Assembly: GCA_017482055.1 (NCBI GenBank)
Contig: JAFUOH010000001.1
Location: 218,815-282,814 of the forward strand
Direction of reading: 5' to 3'
Source: Clostridia bacterium
GTDB taxonomy: Bacteria > Bacillota > Clostridia > Oscillospirales > CAG-272
Length of the DNA stretch: 64,000 bases
Shown: positions 17,859 through 26,624 of the stretch, one piece after another
Layout: each line of letters opens with the position of its first letter
Position numbering within the stretch: position 1 is the first letter of the stretch
The notes under the pieces: generated by a model
What the model was told of the DNA's origin: nothing
Seen by the model: only the letters and a program-made list of their open reading frames with translations
Database searches by the model: none
Translations under genes and position numbers: made by a program

Positions 17859-20800
17859 ATGAAAATTCGCACTATTTCTTTCGCGCTTCTCCTTTCAATG
17901 TTGATCGGCATGTTCGGCATCACTTCTGCCTCCGCTTCTGCGGAGGCAGGTGGTGCCGTTGTGTCCGATCCGTTGTCCGCCATCAATCAAAAAAGCTATA
18001 TTGCGTGGCGTTACGAGAGTGCTGAATCGATAAACGGCGCATCTGCCACCATAAACGCTTATGTTACGAAAGACGGAACACGTACCACCGAGATGAGCTA
18101 CACCACCGACCCGAGTTATGGCGTTAAGTGCGCGGCTACCGTGTGCGAGCCTGTGGGCGGTGCGCTGGGACTTGGAAATCACCGCATAACCACCTGCTTT
18201 GTGGGCAACAACAAGCTCGCTGTTGATTTAAACTATGTTGCTGTAACGTATCTTACCGAAAGCACCGCAAAGCACGGACTTGTGTTCAGAAATACAGGCG
18301 GACCGGGCAGTGTAACTCTTACTTCCGATACCTCTGTATCGGGCGGCAAGTGGGTGACGGTATATGCTCCCATCACCGACAGCAACAAGACCAATATCGT
18401 TACCCGTATGAACAAGAGCTTCGGTAATATGGGTCTCATTTGGAACGGTGCATCAAGTGCCGACGAAACACTTTATGTCCGCGAAATAGTGTTCTTCAAA
18501 AACGAGGCTGATGTAAAGGCTTATGCGACAGGCGCGCCCGCTTACTACAACAGCGGTACATATGTGGCTCCCAAGGAGGAGTCCAAGACCGATCCTGTTG
18601 TTACTACCGAAGAAAAGCCTGTAGTAGGTGTTACCGTTACACAGAGTACTTCCGCAGTGTCCATGGTGACCGATCCGCTGAATGCGCTCGGTGCGGCAAG
18701 CTATGCGGTATGGCGCTACACAAGTACTGATTCTATCAGTAACGCATCAGCCACCCTGAATGCTTACGTTACCAAGGACGGAACGCGTACCACAGAGATG
18801 GAGTACACCACCGACCCGAAATACGGCGTAAAGTGCGCGGCTACCGTGTGCGAGCCCGTGGGCGGGGCGCTTGGACTTGGAAATCACAGAATAACCACCT
18901 GCTTTGTTGGTAACAACAAGCTTACGGTCGACTGCAATTATATTGCTGTAACCTATCTTACCGAAAGCACCGCGAAGCACGGACTTGTGTTCAGAAATAC
19001 AGGCGGACCCGGTAGTGTTACTCTTACTTCCGATACATCTGTATCGGGCGGCAAATGGGTCGTTTCGTATGTACCTGTAACTGGTACTAACAAAGCCAAT
19101 ATGACTACACGTCTTAATAAGAGCTTCGGCAATATGGGGCTTATATGGGACGGTGCTGTGGGTGCAGATGAGACTCTTTATGTCCGCGAGATCCTGTTCT
19201 TCAAGGATGAAGCTGACGTGAAGGCGTATGCTTCCGCCGCATTGGCATATTATAACGCAGAAGGAAGGAATAGTGATACTGTGACCATCAAAATAGGCGA
19301 GACTTCGCTTGAAAATTACAGAATAGTAATAGCCGAGGATGCAAACAAGACCATAACCGAGGCGGCAGAGGCTCTTAATAACGGAATTTCCAAAATTATC
19401 GGCAAGAAACTTGAGGTCGTTACCGACGATACCGCAGCAAGCGACCATGAGATACTTGTGGGCAACACCAACCGCCCCGAAAGTGCTCATTTTTACGGAC
19501 TTGATGCGGTATATGGTGCGGCAGGTGCGGCTGATGTGAGCAACGAGGAATTCCGCGTAAAGGTGGTTGGAAATAAGCTTGTATTTGCTTCTGCAATAAC
19601 TCTCGGTGTCAAGAGTGCTGTTGACAGCTTTGTTAAACAGCAGCTTCACGATGAGCTTTTCGGAGAAGTGACTCTCACATCGGAGTTTTCCATGGTTGGT
19701 ACTCCTTCCGATTATTCAAGCATGAAGCCAGTGAATAAATACGCGACCCGTGTCAACGATTTTGAGCCTACCGTATTCACAGAGGACTTTTCCGAGGATA
19801 AAGGCTACTTTACCGAGGAGGAAGACGAAAATAACTGGAAATACGAAAACGGAGCATATGTAACAAAGGCTTCCGACAAGCTCGCTCTTTCCTATATCCA
19901 TGTTTATGAATATAATGCGGCATTTGAGGCAGATTTTGCTTACTCCGGCGCTGTGAAGGACAAGGCAAGCATGGGTATCACTCTCCGTTACACAGGTGAG
20001 CACGGTTACATCAGAGCAGGCTACGACTTCACGCTTGGCGAATGGTATATCGACGTTCGTGAGGGCTACGACTTTGACCGCTTCCGTGTAGCATCGAAAA
20101 AGGCGACTCTCACAGCCGATACCGTGTACCGCCTTGCGGCTACTGTTGACGGTGATGTGATCACTCTCGCTGTCAACGGAACCGATGTAATAAGCGCGAC
20201 AGTTTCCGCACACAGAACTCCGGGACGAGTAGGCGTTTATGCATTGGGCGCGAATGTGACCGTTGATAACGTTAAGCTGACACAGCTCTCGGGAGAGGGA
20301 ACTATACTTCGTTACGTAGATCATACCATCCTTCGCAAGGATGCAACCTATGACGAGGGCGCAACGCCTCTCATTATGAACGACGGCTCTATTATAATCA
20401 CCCGTTCTCCGTCTCTCAATTTCAAGTCCCTTGACGGCGGCAGAACTTGGCAGAACACCGAAAAATGGGTAGATTACACCGTTTGTCCCAGCTTCCTGCG
20501 CCTTGCGGACGGCAGTTGGATGAAGCTTAATGCCAAGGCTATAAACGGCGTTAACTGCATGGTTGCCGAAATATCCGCTGACGACGGTGCTACATGGACC
20601 GATGCAGGCACTATATGCACCGTTACCCACGCAGAAACAGGCAAGACTGTCGGAAATATGAATGACAAACTTACCCAGGTCAGAAGCGGACGCATTTTTG
20701 CAAGCATGACATACAACGGCGGTGACGGAAGTGTATGGAACAACTTCATTATATTCTACTACTCCGATGATAACGGCGTTACCTGGCATGAGAGTCTTGA

Positions 20801-21971
20801 TACCCGCAATATAGAGGGTCACTCCGTGACTCGCGATGAGAGCGGTATAGTTCCGAACAGAGATCCCGCAAAGTATTTTGCCGAGGCGAAGATAATTCAG
20901 TGCGCCGACGGACGGGTACGCATGCTCAGTACGTGGAACAACTATACCTGCATGGTTTACTGCGATTCCTTTGACAACGGTCTGACTTGGGGACCGCTCC
21001 AAAAGATGACGGAGTTTACCTGCAACCGTTCCTCCTTTGCGATAGCACGTGATCTAACAGCAGAGAACGACACCACCTATTATATGGTTTGGTGCTATGA
21101 TATTGCTCTGCAATATCCCGATCCCATGCCCCGTACAAGACTTGCCCTTGCGAGGACCACCGACGGCATGAATTGGGAGTTCCTTGGCGACGTATGGCGC
21201 TGGGAGTCTGCTGACCGCGTAGGTCCCAATCCTCACAACGGAAACTGTACTCTTATTACTCAGATAGTTGACCCTGCTATAAATGTTACAGCTGACAATA
21301 TTATAATTTGCTCGGGTATTTCGGAGTATGCTTACGGCTACTACACAGGATACCACCAGGCAACCCGTCAGAATGTATGGACTATCGCGAAGGACACGCT
21401 TCCCGAGGGCAAGCGTATCAGCACGTTCCTTGATGTCCCTGTGAATGCAAGCTATAACGAAGCTGTTTCGTATGTTGCCGAGAAAGGACTTTTCAACGGC
21501 CTTTCCGATACCTCCTTTGCTCCCAATACCGTTATGAACCGCGCAATGTTTGTGACCGTTCTCGGAAGACTTGAAGGTATCGATACAAAGCTTTACAAGA
21601 ATGTAAGTTTTACCGATGTGGTAAGAGGCTTATGGAGTGCGTCATATATCGAATGGGCTGCATCAAACGGCGTGGTTTCCGGCATGGGCGACGGAACATT
21701 CTGTCCCGACAACGAGATTACCGTACAACAAGCTTGCCTCATTCTTTACCGTTACGCCAAAGGCAAGACCGCGGCGCAAAAGACAGGACTTTCCATTGCT
21801 GATTTCGCTGATTCTGCGTCGGTTGCCGCTTGGGCAAAGGACGGCGTTGAATGGGCGCTTGAAAACGGCATATACAACGGTCAGAACGGCAAGATTACTG
21901 CAACTGATCCTGCATCACGTGCTCTGATTGCGACTATGTTCTATAATTACGTAACCGTATTTGGCGAATAA
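17859..21971 (+). CDS. SLH-anchored surface protein with repeat modules and a BNR/sialidase-like propeller
   Basis: A 1370-residue exported protein. After a signal peptide (to about residue 28) there are two modules of the type in the preceding gene (about 37-218 and 270-455). A domain resembling the N-terminal part of alpha-glucuronidase/DUF4838 proteins follows (about 470-605; ENYRIVIAEDANKTITEAAE, EILVGNTNRPES). Next is a concanavalin-like DUF1080-type domain (about 630-805) and a BNR six-bladed propeller with Asp-box motifs (SLDGGRTW, SADDGATW, YSDDNGVTW, SFDNGLTWG, RTTDGMNW). Three S-layer homology repeats finish it (about 1190-1370; FTDVVRGLWSASYIEWAASN, FADSASVAAWAKDGVEWALE). It should sit in the cell wall and either bind or cleave glycan. 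The catalytic residues of true sialidases are not assured. Confidence 0.82.
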   Translation: MKIRTISFALLLSMLIGMFGITSASASAEAGGAVVSDPLSAINQKSYIAWRYESAESINGASATINAYVTKDGTRTTEMSYTTDPSYGVKCAATVCEPVGGALGLGNHRITTCFVGNNKLAVDLNYVAVTYLTESTAKHGLVFRNTGGPGSVTLTSDTSVSGGKWVTVYAPITDSNKTNIVTRMNKSFGNMGLIWNGASSADETLYVREIVFFKNEADVKAYATGAPAYYNSGTYVAPKEESKTDPVVTTEEKPVVGVTVTQSTSAVSMVTDPLNALGAASYAVWRYTSTDSISNASATLNAYVTKDGTRTTEMEYTTDPKYGVKCAATVCEPVGGALGLGNHRITTCFVGNNKLTVDCNYIAVTYLTESTAKHGLVFRNTGGPGSVTLTSDTSVSGGKWVVSYVPVTGTNKANMTTRLNKSFGNMGLIWDGAVGADETLYVREILFFKDEADVKAYASAALAYYNAEGRNSDTVTIKIGETSLENYRIVIAEDANKTITEAAEALNNGISKIIGKKLEVVTDDTAASDHEILVGNTNRPESAHFYGLDAVYGAAGAADVSNEEFRVKVVGNKLVFASAITLGVKSAVDSFVKQQLHDELFGEVTLTSEFSMVGTPSDYSSMKPVNKYATRVNDFEPTVFTEDFSEDKGYFTEEEDENNWKYENGAYVTKASDKLALSYIHVYEYNAAFEADFAYSGAVKDKASMGITLRYTGEHGYIRAGYDFTLGEWYIDVREGYDFDRFRVASKKATLTADTVYRLAATVDGDVITLAVNGTDVISATVSAHRTPGRVGVYALGANVTVDNVKLTQLSGEGTILRYVDHTILRKDATYDEGATPLIMNDGSIIITRSPSLNFKSLDGGRTWQNTEKWVDYTVCPSFLRLADGSWMKLNAKAINGVNCMVAEISADDGATWTDAGTICTVTHAETGKTVGNMNDKLTQVRSGRIFASMTYNGGDGSVWNNFIIFYYSDDNGVTWHESLDTRNIEGHSVTRDESGIVPNRDPAKYFAEAKIIQCADGRVRMLSTWNNYTCMVYCDSFDNGLTWGPLQKMTEFTCNRSSFAIARDLTAENDTTYYMVWCYDIALQYPDPMPRTRLALARTTDGMNWEFLGDVWRWESADRVGPNPHNGNCTLITQIVDPAINVTADNIIICSGISEYAYGYYTGYHQATRQNVWTIAKDTLPEGKRISTFLDVPVNASYNEAVSYVAEKGLFNGLSDTSFAPNTVMNRAMFVTVLGRLEGIDTKLYKNVSFTDVVRGLWSASYIEWAASNGVVSGMGDGTFCPDNEITVQQACLILYRYAKGKTAAQKTGLSIADFADSASVAAWAKDGVEWALENGIYNGQNGKITATDPASRALIATMFYNYVTVFGE
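18057..18514 (+). repeat. First copy of a 458-bp intragenic duplication
   Basis: This stretch and 18762-19219 code for nearly the same sequence (shared runs such as GVKCAATVCEPVGGALGLGN and RNTGGPGSVTLTSDTSVSGG). The offset is exactly 705 bases with no indel at either end, and long tracts are identical at DNA level. It marks a recent duplication of one surface module. Confidence 0.75.
18762..19219 (+). repeat. Second copy of the 458-bp intragenic duplication
   Basis: Partner of 18057-18514 at an offset of 705 bases (235 codons). A related, more diverged copy is found in module 1 of the preceding gene (about 14965-15420). Confidence 0.75.
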
Positions 21972-22002
21972 ATTCAACTTGATCCATTGGAGGGATAATA
22001 TA

Positions 22003-23490
22003 ATGAAACACACACGTATAATATCTTTTATCCTGCTGTCAGCTATGCTGACAGCAGGGTGTGCCGAGGGCACACCCAAAGATACAACGGATAGCGCGCA
22101 TAATGGCGAAAGCATCGTCGATACCGTCGCGGAGCTGAAGGCTGACATTCCCGAAGGTCTCGACTATAATGAATACGAGTTCACATTTCTCATTCGCGGC
22201 GGTACTTCTGCCGGAGAATGGCCCAATGACGATATCGTGGTAGAAGACGAGGAATCCCGTGCGGATGTTGTTAAAAAGGCGATATTTGACCGTAACCTGG
22301 CGGTTGAAGAGCTGCTTAATATCAAGATCGTTACTGAAGAAGTTTTTGGTATATCGGCGGTCAGGTCAACGGCAACACAGGCCATTATGTCTCAGGATGA
22401 TCTGTATGACGTTATTTTGCCGTCCATCACCCACGCCGCGACAATGATACAGGAAGACTATCTTGTTCCGCTGTCGGAGCTTCCGTATATGGATCTTTCG
22501 AAGCCTTGGTATGACCAAAGATGCATTGAAGAACTTCAGGTGAACGGGGACAACTATTTCTTCTTCTCGGACATTACGATACGCAATCTTGACGCGATAT
22601 GGCTGTATTACTTCAACAAGCAGATGATCGACACCTATAACCTTGACGATCCCTATGAGCTTGTGGAAAACGGCACTTGGACTATGGACAAGATGACCGA
22701 GATGATAAAAGCTACCACCCACGACAACGGTGACGGAATTTGGACCAAGGATGATAATTGGGGACTTGTAGCGCACGACTATGTTATAACCGCTTCCTAT
22801 GTTGGCACCGGTGAGCGTATCGCTACCGCCAATGCCGACGGGGATATTTCGCTTACTATGAACAATAACAGAGTTTATGATGTTATTGACTCTGTGACCG
22901 GTATGTTTAACTATTGGATTCGTTATTCGCTGACAGCAAGAGGATATGGAAAGGCAGACCCCTACGGCTTCGAGGCAAGCGATAACTATGGCGAGCTTCT
23001 CGGCGTATTTACTTCGGGAAATGCGCTGTTTATGGGCGAATGTATGGCTGCTATCGAGGATATGCGCAATTCGGATATCGAGTTTGGTATCGTTCCCTCA
23101 CCGAAGCTTGACGAGGAGCAGGACGAATACTACTCTGCGGTCAACTATATCGCGGCGTGTATGGCAGTACCTGTGACCAACAGCGACCTTGAGCGTACAT
23201 CTGTGGTTATCGAAGCTCTTGCGGCAGAGTCACACGATACTCTTTTGCCTGCATACTACGAGACTGCCATCAAGAGTAAATATACCCGTGATACGGTAAG
23301 CTCGGATATGCTCGACCTTATACTCGATTCTGTTTCCTATGACCTCGGTATCTATTATAACTGGGGCAATCTTTCGGGACGCTTCTGCCATCTTGTTTAT
23401 AATGGCGGTGATGGTTTTGCTTCAATGTATGCCGGAAGCGAAAAGGCTGCAAAGGCGGCAATAGACGAGTTTATATCTGAACTTGGTTGA
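22003..23490 (+). CDS. Extracellular solute-binding lipoprotein, sugar ABC type, without adjacent permease
   Basis: The 495-residue protein has a lipoprotein signal peptide with lipobox LTAGC (Cys20) and then a family-1-like periplasmic-binding fold (NEYEFTFLIRGG, AIMSQDDLYDVILPS, GELLGVFTSGNALFMGEC, VNYIAACMAVPVTNSD). It should bind an oligosaccharide outside the membrane. I chose the ATG at 22003 over an upstream in-frame start because GGAGGG is eight bases before it and the longer version would overlap the SLH gene. No ABC permease or ATPase gene is present anywhere in the window, so it must rely on partners elsewhere or work only as a surface binder. Confidence 0.82.
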   Translation: MKHTRIISFILLSAMLTAGCAEGTPKDTTDSAHNGESIVDTVAELKADIPEGLDYNEYEFTFLIRGGTSAGEWPNDDIVVEDEESRADVVKKAIFDRNLAVEELLNIKIVTEEVFGISAVRSTATQAIMSQDDLYDVILPSITHAATMIQEDYLVPLSELPYMDLSKPWYDQRCIEELQVNGDNYFFFSDITIRNLDAIWLYYFNKQMIDTYNLDDPYELVENGTWTMDKMTEMIKATTHDNGDGIWTKDDNWGLVAHDYVITASYVGTGERIATANADGDISLTMNNNRVYDVIDSVTGMFNYWIRYSLTARGYGKADPYGFEASDNYGELLGVFTSGNALFMGECMAAIEDMRNSDIEFGIVPSPKLDEEQDEYYSAVNYIAACMAVPVTNSDLERTSVVIEALAAESHDTLLPAYYETAIKSKYTRDTVSSDMLDLILDSVSYDLGIYYNWGNLSGRFCHLVYNGGDGFASMYAGSEKAAKAAIDEFISELG

Positions 23491-23511
23491 TAATATCTAA
23501 AGGAGATTGCT

Positions 23512-25449
23512 ATGGAACATTTGATTACTAACGAAGCGGAACTTAAAGCGTCGCTTAAGTCTGCTGCAGAAAATGACAGCTTTATAATTAGCGGTAGGAT
23601 AGCACTTTCGGATATGGTACGACTTAGCGGACTCAAAGGACTTACCTTCAAGGGTGAGTCCGATGGTGCTTTTGAGATGCTTGTGCCGGTTGGCGGTTTT
23701 TACGAAGCAGATGTGAACGGCAAAACCGTTTGGTGCGCCGATATTCCTCAAAATATTGCACTCATGAAGCCGTATAACGCTTTTAGTAAGGACGGCAAAC
23801 AGCTTATTCGTCCAAGACTTCCGAGGAGCGGCTTTTACAACGTATCGGGACTTGCTCCGAGAGTGCCGGGAGAGAAGCTGATTTGTACCGACTTTTACGA
23901 ATTCTGCTTTAGTGATGGCGAAATACCTGATATGAAATATCCCGAAACCGCACAGATAAGAATGTTCCATTGGTGGACTGACGAGCTTTGCTATATAGAC
24001 AGTGTTGACCGTGAACACAATGTCGTATATTTGAAAAATCCCATACTCCACTGCCCAAGGTGCGAAAATCATCCTACCAAGGGTGCGAGATGGTATCTTG
24101 ACAATGTTTTTGAAGCTTTAGGGACACCGGGTGAGTACTACATTACACCTGACTGCTCGAAGATATACTATGTTCCTGCGCAGGGTGAAGTCATCAATGG
24201 CTTTGTGCTTATGCTTTCCACAAGCGAAAAACTGCTTGCGATGGATGACTGCAGTGACATAAGCTTTGAAAATATCGTGTTCTGCGGCTCGGACCGAGAT
24301 AAAATGAATGTTATCCGCCGTCATTCACAGGCGGCTTCGGATGTTCCCTGCGCTGTTGATATTAATGACAGCTCAAGCATCAGCTTTACTGACTGTAAGT
24401 TTGTGAATGTAGGTCTTTCCTGTATCGGAATAGATAACGGTTCGCATCACGTTGATGTTTGCAGATGCGAATTTTCAATGATCGGAGGCACTGCCGTTTA
24501 TATCAAAGGTGATAATTTAAGCGATAAAGACTGGGTTACAACCTATCCGAACGTATTGCACGGCATTGTTAACCGTGTCGGCAACAATATTATGCACGAT
24601 ATACGTGTTGTGGGGTGCCATATTCACAACTACGGTAATATCTACCGAAATGCCTGCGGCATCACTCTGAAATTTGCGTACAACTGCGAGATTTCAGGTA
24701 ACGAGATACACGACGGCGTTTATACGGGTATTTCCTGCGGTTGGGTTTGGGGCTATACCCCTCATGCCACAAATCATATAAAGATCGAAAACAATCATAT
24801 CTACGATATTGGCAAAGAGCTTCTTTCTGATATGGGCGGAATATATACACTCGGTCAGCAGGAGGGAACCGTCATACGTGGCAACCGTATTCACGACATC
24901 AAGATGTACGTTTACGGCGGATGGGGAATATATCTCGACGAAGGCTCGTCGGATATTACGGTTGAAAGGAATATTTGCTATGATCTTTTTGAGCAGCCCT
25001 TCCATCAGCATTACGGTTCGAACAATCTCGTAAAAAACAACATTTTTGCGTTCGGAGAGGGTGGATGCTTTAAGATAAGCCGCAAGGAGGAACATCTGAG
25101 CGTGATCCTTGAGCGTAATATTCTCGTATCAATGGGTACAGCAATATATGGCTGTACCGCGTGTGAAGCGGATGAAATGAGCATCACAGACTGTGCAAAT
25201 TTGGTCTGGGATTACAGTGGAGAACCTTTTTCAGGTGATATGGTTTTCGATGCCATCAACCGAAAGTTTAATCTGCCGTCAAAGGAGCATATTCGAACAG
25301 CCGAACAGATGAAGGCGGCAGGCTTGTTTGCCTGCACGGTTATTGCCGATCCGAAATTTACCGATGTTGATGCGAGAGATTTCACACTTTCTCCCGATTC
25401 GCCTGCAATTTCGCTCGGCTTTGAGTGGCTTGTGAATGAAGATAATTAA
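23512..25449 (+). CDS. Right-handed beta-helix glycosidase-like protein (GH141-like)
   Basis: A 645-residue protein with no signal peptide. The N-terminal part contains a non-helix insertion and the C-terminal two thirds are beta-helix rungs (CEISGNEIHDGVYTGISCGW, HIKIENNHIYDIGKELLSDM). The conserved active-site face GIYTLGQQEGTVIRGNRIHD, YGGWGIYLDEGSSDITVE and FHQHYGSNNLVKNNIFAFGE matches what I remember of GH141-type enzymes (fucosidase/xylanase activities), though GH120 is an alternative. AAAGGAG precedes the ATG. It lies 21 bases after the binding protein gene and 18 before the esterase, clearly in one operon. Confidence 0.7.
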   Translation: MEHLITNEAELKASLKSAAENDSFIISGRIALSDMVRLSGLKGLTFKGESDGAFEMLVPVGGFYEADVNGKTVWCADIPQNIALMKPYNAFSKDGKQLIRPRLPRSGFYNVSGLAPRVPGEKLICTDFYEFCFSDGEIPDMKYPETAQIRMFHWWTDELCYIDSVDREHNVVYLKNPILHCPRCENHPTKGARWYLDNVFEALGTPGEYYITPDCSKIYYVPAQGEVINGFVLMLSTSEKLLAMDDCSDISFENIVFCGSDRDKMNVIRRHSQAASDVPCAVDINDSSSISFTDCKFVNVGLSCIGIDNGSHHVDVCRCEFSMIGGTAVYIKGDNLSDKDWVTTYPNVLHGIVNRVGNNIMHDIRVVGCHIHNYGNIYRNACGITLKFAYNCEISGNEIHDGVYTGISCGWVWGYTPHATNHIKIENNHIYDIGKELLSDMGGIYTLGQQEGTVIRGNRIHDIKMYVYGGWGIYLDEGSSDITVERNICYDLFEQPFHQHYGSNNLVKNNIFAFGEGGCFKISRKEEHLSVILERNILVSMGTAIYGCTACEADEMSITDCANLVWDYSGEPFSGDMVFDAINRKFNLPSKEHIRTAEQMKAAGLFACTVIADPKFTDVDARDFTLSPDSPAISLGFEWLVNEDN

Positions 25450-25467
25450 AATCCGGGAGGATAGATA

Positions 25468-26529
25468 ATGCTGAAAAGATTATCTCTTATAGTAGTCATT
25501 GTTGCTCTGTTCGGATCGCTTCTCGTGTCTTGTCAGAATGGAAATAATGGGACTGAGGTGTCGGAAGTGAAGTCGGTAGATATTTATATAATTGCAGGTC
25601 AGTCTAACGCCGGGGGATATACCGGTTGTGACGATTTGGCTATTGCGCCTCTTTGGGACAAGTACAACGTGGGTACACCAAACGTAATGTATTACGGAAG
25701 CTCCGAATACACCTATAAGAACGCAAACGGTGAATGGCTTATGGGGGTTAACAAATTCTCCGAATGGGTACCCGTGAGAGTCGGAATGGGCTGCGATATA
25801 AGATGTATCGGTCCTGAAGTGGGCATGGCGGCTTACCTTAGCGAAAATTATTACAACGGTGATAATGCCGGTAAAACTGCCGGTATCATAAAGTATGCTC
25901 ACGGCGGTACATCTCTGTTTGAGGCGTCAAAAAGCGACCACGAATTCAGCGGAAGCTGGGCGAGCCCGTCCTACGCCGCGACCCTTGAGAGCGACACTTC
26001 CGAATACACCGGCAGACTGTATATCGGTCTTATAAATGAGGTAAAGAGTGGCGTGGCTGCTCTTGCCGAGGCAGGATACAACGATATCAATATCAAGGGT
26101 GTATTCTGGATGCAGGGCGAGACGGACAAAAATTCTCCCGACGAATACAAAACTGCATTTGAATACTTTGTAAGCGACCTTCGCCGCGATCTCGGTGAGA
26201 TAATGGTCGAGGATCTTTCGGCGCTTCCCGTAATGGTAGGCGAAATTTCCGAGACATCAGGCTCCGCGCTTAAGGACGCGGTTGATGTCAATAATGGGTT
26301 TATCGAAATGCAAAGAAGCCTCGCAGACGAGATAGAAAACGTGTACATCGTTCCGTCCGGACAGTACAAGATTAACTGGATGGAAGGCAGCTTTTCGAAA
26401 AATCACGGCGATCCTTGGCACTGGAAGACTACTGATATCTTTGCTATCGGTGAGATGGTCGGCGAATGTATAGTTGAGGAAATTCTTTCAGGCACAGTTG
26501 ATGTCGAAACTAATTCTTTGAAGGGGTAA
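25468..26529 (+). CDS. Lipoprotein carbohydrate esterase, SASA/sialate-O-acetylesterase type
   Basis: The 353-residue product has a lipobox LLVSC (Cys22) and should be anchored to the outer face of the membrane. Block I is IIAGQSNAGG (residues 41-50, nucleophile Ser46). Further motifs are IKYAHGGTSLFEAS and GVFWMQGETDKNSPDEY. The C-terminal Asp-x-x-His pair is likely within NHGDPWHW. This is the SGNH-type domain of CE6 and sialate-O-acetylesterases, which remove acetyl groups from xylan, pectin or sialic acids. GGGAGG precedes the ATG. It is the only exported enzyme of the operon apart from the surface proteins. Confidence 0.85.
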   Translation: MLKRLSLIVVIVALFGSLLVSCQNGNNGTEVSEVKSVDIYIIAGQSNAGGYTGCDDLAIAPLWDKYNVGTPNVMYYGSSEYTYKNANGEWLMGVNKFSEWVPVRVGMGCDIRCIGPEVGMAAYLSENYYNGDNAGKTAGIIKYAHGGTSLFEASKSDHEFSGSWASPSYAATLESDTSEYTGRLYIGLINEVKSGVAALAEAGYNDINIKGVFWMQGETDKNSPDEYKTAFEYFVSDLRRDLGEIMVEDLSALPVMVGEISETSGSALKDAVDVNNGFIEMQRSLADEIENVYIVPSGQYKINWMEGSFSKNHGDPWHWKTTDIFAIGEMVGECIVEEILSGTVDVETNSLKG

Positions 26530-26624
26530 TTCTGCATCGACGATGGACCGTTCGGAAGAATGGTCAGAGATTTATATGACAATAAAACTTGAAGGAGAAG
26601 CAGGAATAACCTTATTCCAAAAAT

